56,952 nt of DNA, taken from the NCBI GenBank assembly GCA_902801255.1, contig CADCHO010000011.1, forward strand, positions 1 through 56,952, in the 5' to 3' direction. Made by a program: the position numbers and the translations under genes. The notes below the pieces were generated by a model. It was given only the letters and a program-made list of their open reading frames with translations. It searched no databases and was not told the origin of the DNA. The DNA comes from an uncultured Eubacteriales bacterium. Lineage in GTDB: Bacteria; Bacillota; Clostridia; Peptostreptococcales; Anaerovoracaceae. Of the stretch, positions 51,987 to 56,952 are shown one piece after another (the first letter of the stretch is position 1; every line of letters begins with the position of its first letter).

Positions 51987-52706
51987 TTAGTTTACTGCAG
52001 TGATAGAATCACCGCTTACTGTCGCATTTACGCCCCAGACGCTCTTCATTGCGTCAGCAGCATGATGTGTCTGTACAGACTGTGCTTCTGCCTCTACATT
52101 GAATGTGTATCCATCATATTCATATGTATAAGTGATAACAGTCTTTGTGGCACCATCTTCAGTCTTGCTGTCGACAGTTTTACCAACTCCGTCCTTGAGC
52201 ACATCTCCGCTTATCATGACATTTTCAAACAGAGTTGCATTCTTGCCGTCATTGCCTGTCGTGAGCTGTCTCTTGAGATAGTAAATCTTGGTCTCGGCAG
52301 ATCCACCGTTCTTCTCGATCCATCCGCCAGCAAGCTTGAGCTTGATCAGTTCAGGATCAAGTGTTGTAGTTTTCTTGCCGTTTTTGTCTGTCCAGTACTT
52401 GCGGACGATTACTCTTACATACTCTGCTGCTCCGCCGGTATTAGTTACGCCAACAGCATCGTTATAAGTTCTTGATGGCTCTACCTTCTCTCCGATGGAT
52501 GCATACAGCTTGCCCTCTTTTACTATATCTCCATTCTCTGTGAGCTCTACTCCCAGCGTATCTGTACGGATAGTAGCATCATAGTTGTCACTTACTACAT
52601 TGATTGCAGCTTTTGTACCCATAACTCCGCCGGAAGTAAGCAAGATGACTGCCGCAGCAAAGATGGCAAGTGTGCGTGTTGATAGTTTAGTGTTTCTGAA
52701 TTTCAT
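51987..52706 (-). CDS. TasA/camelysin-like secreted fibre subunit 2
   Basis: 239 residues from the ATG at 52706, preceded by AGGGGGTG; a GTG three codons earlier is less likely. The N-terminal hydrophobic segment TRTLAIFAAAVILLTSGGVM is followed by GTKAAINVVSDNYDATIRTD and TLGVELTENGD, a pattern I associate with TasA/CalY-like proteins of Clostridia (SxNYxAxI...GVxLxENG). The rest is beta-rich (RVIVRKYWTDKNGKKTT, IYYLKRQL). It sits between the first TasA-like gene and the TGD-signal gene. Function as a fibre subunit is inferred from family and neighbours. Confidence 0.75.
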   Translation of the reverse strand: MKFRNTKLSTRTLAIFAAAVILLTSGGVMGTKAAINVVSDNYDATIRTDTLGVELTENGDIVKEGKLYASIGEKVEPSRTYNDAVGVTNTGGAAEYVRVIVRKYWTDKNGKKTTTLDPELIKLKLAGGWIEKNGGSAETKIYYLKRQLTTGNDGKNATLFENVMISGDVLKDGVGKTVDSKTEDGATKTVITYTYEYDGYTFNVEAEAQSVQTHHAADAMKSVWGVNATVSGDSITAVN

Positions 52707-52721
52707 CTTTTCCACCCCCTA

Positions 52722-53219
52722 TCACTCTGCCGTCATGGCCGGGATGTAATCCCAGCCTTCAGGCGTCTTAACTTTATTGCTTCCATCATAAGTCGGCTGT
52801 GCCGATTCATGTACTACAACGATCTGATATTCGTCGCCGAGATTGGTACCTACAGGATAATCCTTGGTATTGGCAAACAGAGTTCCCTTTGTAGTCTCAC
52901 CCGGTTTTAAGATCTCATTGTAGTAATAGTAGTCACCATTCTGTTCCCATTTTCCTTCAGCGGTGACTTTCATACCTGTAGGACCAACTATCATTACTCT
53001 TACGACAACGTTAGTTTCGCCCGTGTTCTTAACATAGACCGTCTTGGAGTCGTTAGTTACTTCCTCCTTGATCTCAGTCGTGTTTCCAAGGGCGAGTTTA
53101 GCCCCGCCCTTGGCTTCTGTGTAATCACTGAAGTATGCGAGTGTCAGTCCGACCGTTAGGGAGAGGACAAGCACCATAGCGATTACTAACAGGGATAATT
53201 TTTTATTAACTGTTTTCAT
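52722..53219 (-). CDS. TasA-like protein with SipW-type signal peptide (fibre subunit 1)
   Basis: 165 residues from the ATG at 53219, which is preceded by AAGGAGGTGGA; a GTG three codons upstream overlaps that site. The signal LSLLVIAMVLVLSLTVGLTL ends in AYFSDYTEAKGG, the classical SipW-cognate pattern (LAYFSD or LAYFTD). The mature part (VYVKNTGETNVVVRVMIVGP, YYYYNEILKPGETTKGTLF) resembles the beta-sandwich of TasA/camelysin. Processing needs a SipW-like peptidase, which is not seen in the window. Located 18 nt after the giant isopeptide-linker gene. Confidence 0.82.
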   Translation of the reverse strand: MKTVNKKLSLLVIAMVLVLSLTVGLTLAYFSDYTEAKGGAKLALGNTTEIKEEVTNDSKTVYVKNTGETNVVVRVMIVGPTGMKVTAEGKWEQNGDYYYYNEILKPGETTKGTLFANTKDYPVGTNLGDEYQIVVVHESAQPTYDGSNKVKTPEGWDYIPAMTAE

Positions 53220-53237
53220 TTCGTCCACCTCCTTCTC

Positions 53238-56200
53238 TTAGTTTTTCTGATGATCGTATCCGCCATCCGCATTCTTCTTGTATTTGTTGATGACTCCGCT
53301 GTTGTAGTTCAGGTTGTCATAGACATTCTTGAACTCTGCTTCGTATACGCCGCCCTTCAGGCTGAGCGATACTGTCTTCGGATCAGCGCTGAAGTTGCTT
53401 GCGTATACCTCAGTAACCTCTACAGGGATATCTGTTGGTATCTTGGAGATAATTACATCCTTCAGTTTTCCGGACTCAACCTCTGCCTTTGTGAAGGTAA
53501 TACCGCCAGCTGCTGAGAACTTCGTTCCCTTGGTCTCTTTGTCAACAACCCTGAATGCGAGTGTTACTTCGTTAACACCATCATGCTCTACGAAGTTCTC
53601 AAGCTTCTTCTTGATCTTGAGGTCTGTGTAAGCCTTGGTGTTAGTGAACACTGCTTTATCAGAGCCTTCAACAACAACTGGAGTGAGCTTGCCCTTGCCG
53701 TCATCTGTAACTTTTACTTTTACAGTCTTGACTGATGCGTCATATCTGTAGTTGCCAAGCTCGAAGATTCCTTCGGCCTTTTCCTTATCAGATGACTTAG
53801 CATATGTCTTTCCGGTCTTCTTATTCACTGCCTCATCCGGAATGACTTCCTTGATGGTGTAGACGTGTTCACCGGTCTCATCGATAAGCTTGTCAGCTTC
53901 CTTGTCATACTTCTTTACGTACTCGATCTTGCTGAATGTGAGCTTTGAGCTTGTACCGGTCTTGCTGTCCGGATTTCCGGTGACTTCACTTCCGGACTTA
54001 GCTGTTGCTACCTCTTTGCCGTCCTTATCGAGTACTACGAAGTCGAATGACTGCTCTGCAAGGTCGCCGTACTCGAGAGTCTTGAGTCCTTCGAGTTCGA
54101 TATCTCCCTTAGCTTCGTAGTAGTTGGTGAACTCAGGTGTCGGAGCTTTAGTTTTGCCATCATATGTGATACCAAGTGTTCCGTCGTGGTTATCTGTTAC
54201 AACAACCTTGATTTTTGCAGCAGTCTTGTCATATGTGACTCCGCCGAGCTTGCCTGTTGTTGGCTCAACTTCTGAAATCGTGAATTCGTATTCACCTGTC
54301 TGATCAGTTACTTCGCCGTTTTCATCAACCTCGATAACGAACTTAACTCCTTCGAATGTGACCTTTCCTTCTGCATCGTTCTTAGCCTCTCCGACCTTCT
54401 TGCCGTTCTGCTTAAGTTCGAATGTGAATTCTTCTTTCTGCAGGTCACGGCCCTTGAGGATCTTCTTTGCATCAAATTCTGCAGTGCCTTCAGCCTTATA
54501 TGTGTTCGTTACAGTCAGGCTGTCCTTGTCAACATCATAGGTTACGCTGTCGACCTTAAGAGCGTTAGTATTATCATTCACCTTGCCGATAACTACAGTT
54601 ACGTCGTACGACTTGGTATCATATGTGATTCCGCCCTTATTGCCTTCATTCTCAGTGATCATGTACTGATATGTACCGGTCTTCTCGAATGTCATCTGGC
54701 CGAATACTGCAGGATTATCTTTTGTAGCAGATGCTTTATTGCCGCTGCCTGCCGGCATCGGCGATGTGCCTGTAGTGCCGTCAGTGTATGTAGCAGTTCC
54801 TGCAGCTAATGTGAAGTCGAACTTTTCCTTATCGAGCCAGTCACGACCCTTGAGCTCTTTGGTTACCTTGAGCAGCTGATCTGTAGGCATCGGAAGTGAT
54901 GTGTAAGTGTTAGTTACTGTCAATGACTTCTTGTCAGTATCATACAGAACGCTTGAAATTGTAAGCTCGTTAGTATCTTTGTTCTTCTCTACTACGATTT
55001 TCAGGCTGTGGTCTGATACATCGTATTCGACGCCATCTGCCTTGCTGTTCTGTTCCTTGATCTTGTATTCGTAAGTACCAGCCTTAACGAATGTGATCAG
55101 TCCGAATTCAGGTGTTTTATTGTCTTTAGTTGCTGTTACTGTAGTAACCGTTTTACCATCCTTCTGTGGCAGAGGTACTGTCACTCCGTCTGGTCCACTG
55201 ACTGCAGTAAGATCGAATACGAACTTATCATCGTTAGTCCAGTCACGACCCTGAAGGTCTTTCTTAACCTTTACAGGATTCTTAGCGTCCATCGTAACAG
55301 GAGTAAATGTGTTAGTTACAGTAAGCTTGTCAACTTTCTTGCCATCATATGTCACTTCAGCTTTCAATTTATTAGTTGCATCGTTGGTCTTAGTAACTTT
55401 GACAACTACTTCATGTGCTGTAGTATCATAAGCGACACCATCCTTACCATCATTTACTTCCCTGATGATGTACTTATAATCACCGGTCTTGGTGAATGTA
55501 ATCTGGCCGAATGACTGTGTTTTTGCATCCTCAGTTACAATAACCTGTGACTTTTCAGGCATTGGGTTTTTTGCAACTCCAGCCGCAGTGTTTCCGGCAT
55601 CCGTGATGTTGAATGTGAAGCTGTCTGCTGCGTCTCCCCAAGCGTTGAAGATCTTTTCAACCTGAATTGGTGCAGGTGTAGGAACTGATTCGAACGTGTT
55701 TTTGATTAACAGAGTATCTGATCCGGTTCCATCTTCCTTGACATCATACTTTACAGATGCTGTCAGCGCATTATTCGGACCTGCCCCCTTTACTACAGTT
55801 ACTACTGCAGTATGTACTTTTGTATCGTAACTTACGCCACCTACACCGCCGTTCTGTTCGGTAATCTCGTACTTATAAGTTCCGGACTTATTGAACGTGA
55901 TCTCACCGAATGATTGTGTTGGATTAGTCTTAGTTGCAGTTACTGTTGTCTTAGGTGGCTTTGGTGCATTTCCTACTGGTTTGATATCGAATTTGAATTC
56001 ATCTGCGATATCCCAATTTTCAAAGTCCTTAGTCACCTGAAGATTCTGAGTTGCAGATGTATATACGTTCGTTACTGACAATGCAGTTTTGTCATCATAT
56101 GTAACTGTTGCGCTAAGAGCATTAGTATCCTTATCGGCAACAACTGTTACAAGAACGTTGTGCTCTGCAGTATCGTACTTTACGCCATCCTTTCCATCGT

Positions 56201-56952
56201 CTACTTCCTTGATGACATATCTGTACTCACCATGCTTTTCATAAGTAACTGTTCCAAAGATTCCGGTAAGATGATCCTTATCAACTGTAACTGTTGTTAC
56301 AACTTTCCCATCTTTCTTCGGAAGCGGTGCATTGTCCACTGCCGTCAGATTGAAAGTAAAGGATTCAGCCTGTCCCCAATCATTGAAATCTTTTGATACT
56401 TTGAGTTCAACATTATCCAAAGCAGTATATGTATTCTCAATTACAAGCTCTGATTTTGTATCATCGTATTTGACTGATGCGGACAGCTCATTAGTATTAG
56501 GATCCTTCTTGACAGTTACGACTACCTTATGAGCTGTTGTGTCATATGTGACACCATCTGCGTGCAGATTCTGCTCCGTGATTGTGTACTCATAGATTCC
56601 GGCCTTCTGGTACTTAATCTTGCCAAACTTGGCAATTCTTTCATCTGCCTCTGTCTCCGGATCATCCTTAGTAGCAGTTGCTGTAGTGAGTGCAGGCATC
56701 GGTGCATTCTCAGTTACTGCAGCAATGTCGAACTTGAACTCATTAGCTTTGCCCCAGTCATTGAAGTCCTTTGTTACCTCGATAAGGTCATCTGTTTCAT
56801 ATGCCTTATAGGAGTTTTTGATTGTGAGGCTGTCATTACCATCATACTTGACTGTTGCTTCAAGCTTATTATCATCTCCGCCCTTGTTCTCTACGGTTAC
56901 TACAACCTTATGAGCTGTTGTGTCATATGTGACACCATCTACGTGGTCGTTG
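53238..56952 (-). CDS. Giant protein of tandem pilin isopeptide-linker (FctA-like) domains, 5' end outside window
   Basis: At least 1,237 residues; the frame is open to the window edge, so the N-terminus is missing. About seven 110-120-residue FctA/Spy0128-like units follow each other (e.g. VTKDFNDWGKANEFKFDI ... YEYTITEQN ... VTYDTTAHKVVVTV ... LTIKNSY). Each keeps the trio expected for an autocatalytic Lys-Asn isopeptide bond: Lys in VxKDF, Glu in YxIxE, Asn in VxNxY. Two longer divergent units (from EFTFELKQNGKKV and SFDFVVLDKDGKE) come next, then a C-terminal beta domain (LKIKKKLENFVEHDGVNEVT) ending in NKYKKNADGGYDHQKN. There is no C-terminal membrane helix or sorting signal. Likely the rod of a surface fibre and probably the first gene of the operon seen here. 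Confidence 0.85.
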   Translation of the reverse strand, partial: NDHVDGVTYDTTAHKVVVTVENKGGDDNKLEATVKYDGNDSLTIKNSYKAYETDDLIEVTKDFNDWGKANEFKFDIAAVTENAPMPALTTATATKDDPETEADERIAKFGKIKYQKAGIYEYTITEQNLHADGVTYDTTAHKVVVTVKKDPNTNELSASVKYDDTKSELVIENTYTALDNVELKVSKDFNDWGQAESFTFNLTAVDNAPLPKKDGKVVTTVTVDKDHLTGIFGTVTYEKHGEYRYVIKEVDDGKDGVKYDTAEHNVLVTVVADKDTNALSATVTYDDKTALSVTNVYTSATQNLQVTKDFENWDIADEFKFDIKPVGNAPKPPKTTVTATKTNPTQSFGEITFNKSGTYKYEITEQNGGVGGVSYDTKVHTAVVTVVKGAGPNNALTASVKYDVKEDGTGSDTLLIKNTFESVPTPAPIQVEKIFNAWGDAADSFTFNITDAGNTAAGVAKNPMPEKSQVIVTEDAKTQSFGQITFTKTGDYKYIIREVNDGKDGVAYDTTAHEVVVKVTKTNDATNKLKAEVTYDGKKVDKLTVTNTFTPVTMDAKNPVKVKKDLQGRDWTNDDKFVFDLTAVSGPDGVTVPLPQKDGKTVTTVTATKDNKTPEFGLITFVKAGTYEYKIKEQNSKADGVEYDVSDHSLKIVVEKNKDTNELTISSVLYDTDKKSLTVTNTYTSLPMPTDQLLKVTKELKGRDWLDKEKFDFTLAAGTATYTDGTTGTSPMPAGSGNKASATKDNPAVFGQMTFEKTGTYQYMITENEGNKGGITYDTKSYDVTVVIGKVNDNTNALKVDSVTYDVDKDSLTVTNTYKAEGTAEFDAKKILKGRDLQKEEFTFELKQNGKKVGEAKNDAEGKVTFEGVKFVIEVDENGEVTDQTGEYEFTISEVEPTTGKLGGVTYDKTAAKIKVVVTDNHDGTLGITYDGKTKAPTPEFTNYYEAKGDIELEGLKTLEYGDLAEQSFDFVVLDKDGKEVATAKSGSEVTGNPDSKTGTSSKLTFSKIEYVKKYDKEADKLIDETGEHVYTIKEVIPDEAVNKKTGKTYAKSSDKEKAEGIFELGNYRYDASVKTVKVKVTDDGKGKLTPVVVEGSDKAVFTNTKAYTDLKIKKKLENFVEHDGVNEVTLAFRVVDKETKGTKFSAAGGITFTKAEVESGKLKDVIISKIPTDIPVEVTEVYASNFSADPKTVSLSLKGGVYEAEFKNVYDNLNYNSGVINKYKKNADGGYDHQKN

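Noticed and set aside
49871-56952. Search for a sortase or SipW peptidase gene to accompany the surface proteins
   Set aside because: None is present on either strand within the window; it may lie beyond the right edge.

Overview
The window reads as a chromosomal segment of an anaerobic Gram-positive bacterium of the class Clostridia, probably near Anaerovoracaceae/Mogibacterium-like Eubacteriales. This is inferred from gene order (rpmG-secE-nusG-rplK-rplA followed by a Firmicutes-type L10 leader; cysS, mrnC and rlmB together), Mini-RNase III, the DUF3343/YedF selenium-metabolism pair, SipW-type signal peptides and strong AGGAGG ribosome-binding sites. No taxonomic marker gene is present, so the family-level placement is a guess.

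Layout, left to right. (1) 1-2500, minus strand: ribosomal/antitermination operon rpmG(5' damaged)-secE-nusG-rplK-rplA-[L10 leader -> rplJ outside the window], with a clear sigma-A promoter. (2) 2.5-9.0 kb, minus: cysS-thyA-mrnC-pgeF-folA-acidic protein-rlmB, a tRNA-charging, RNA-maturation and thymidylate/folate cluster containing two long imperfect palindromes, one between cysS and thyA and one at the operon's 3' end. (3) 9.0-10.2 kb: two-gene chromate-type transporter. (4) 10.7-14.4 kb, minus: carD, then ispDF fusion-proS. (5) 14.6-18.2 kb, plus: response regulator, sensor kinase, radA. (6) 18.3-24.9 kb, minus: separate units for a lipoprotein, a CPBP protease, an EF-G-like GTPase, asnS and deoD, most with obvious terminators. 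(7) 25-30.6 kb, minus: an operon of an ABC exporter fused to a GNAT domain, a free GNAT, rarA and a cysteine-desulfidase-family protein. (8) 30.6-31.4 kb: repeat-rich non-coding stretch. (9) 31.4-37.5 kb, minus: seven-gene operon HAD-MFS-GDPD-small membrane protein-membrane protein-acyltransferase-like protein-metallophosphoesterase. (10) 37.5-39.3 kb: gene-poor, AT-rich island with one orphan plus-strand gene that looks like a PD-(D/E)XK nuclease. (11) 39.4-40.3 kb: DUF3343/yedF.

(12) 40.6 kb to the right edge, minus: a surface-structure locus that is the most interesting part. It holds a roughly 3,086-residue secreted protein built of B-repeat, MBG-like and DUF11-like repeats with an unusual three-helix C-terminus. 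Upstream of it lies a five-gene operon: a giant protein of tandem pilin isopeptide-linker domains (5' end outside the window), two TasA/camelysin-like subunits (one with a SipW-type signal peptide), a membrane-anchored protein with a degenerate sortase-like TGD signal, and a MucBP-like membrane protein. Together they look like the components of a cell-surface fibre. No sortase or SipW peptidase is visible inside the window; they may lie just beyond the right edge.

Regulation visible in the sequence: the L10 leader, good promoters in front of rpmG, carD, the response regulator and the orphan nuclease, paired ACGTCAT dyads in front of the giant adhesin, a perfect 12-bp-arm palindrome in front of yedF, and about ten intrinsic terminators.
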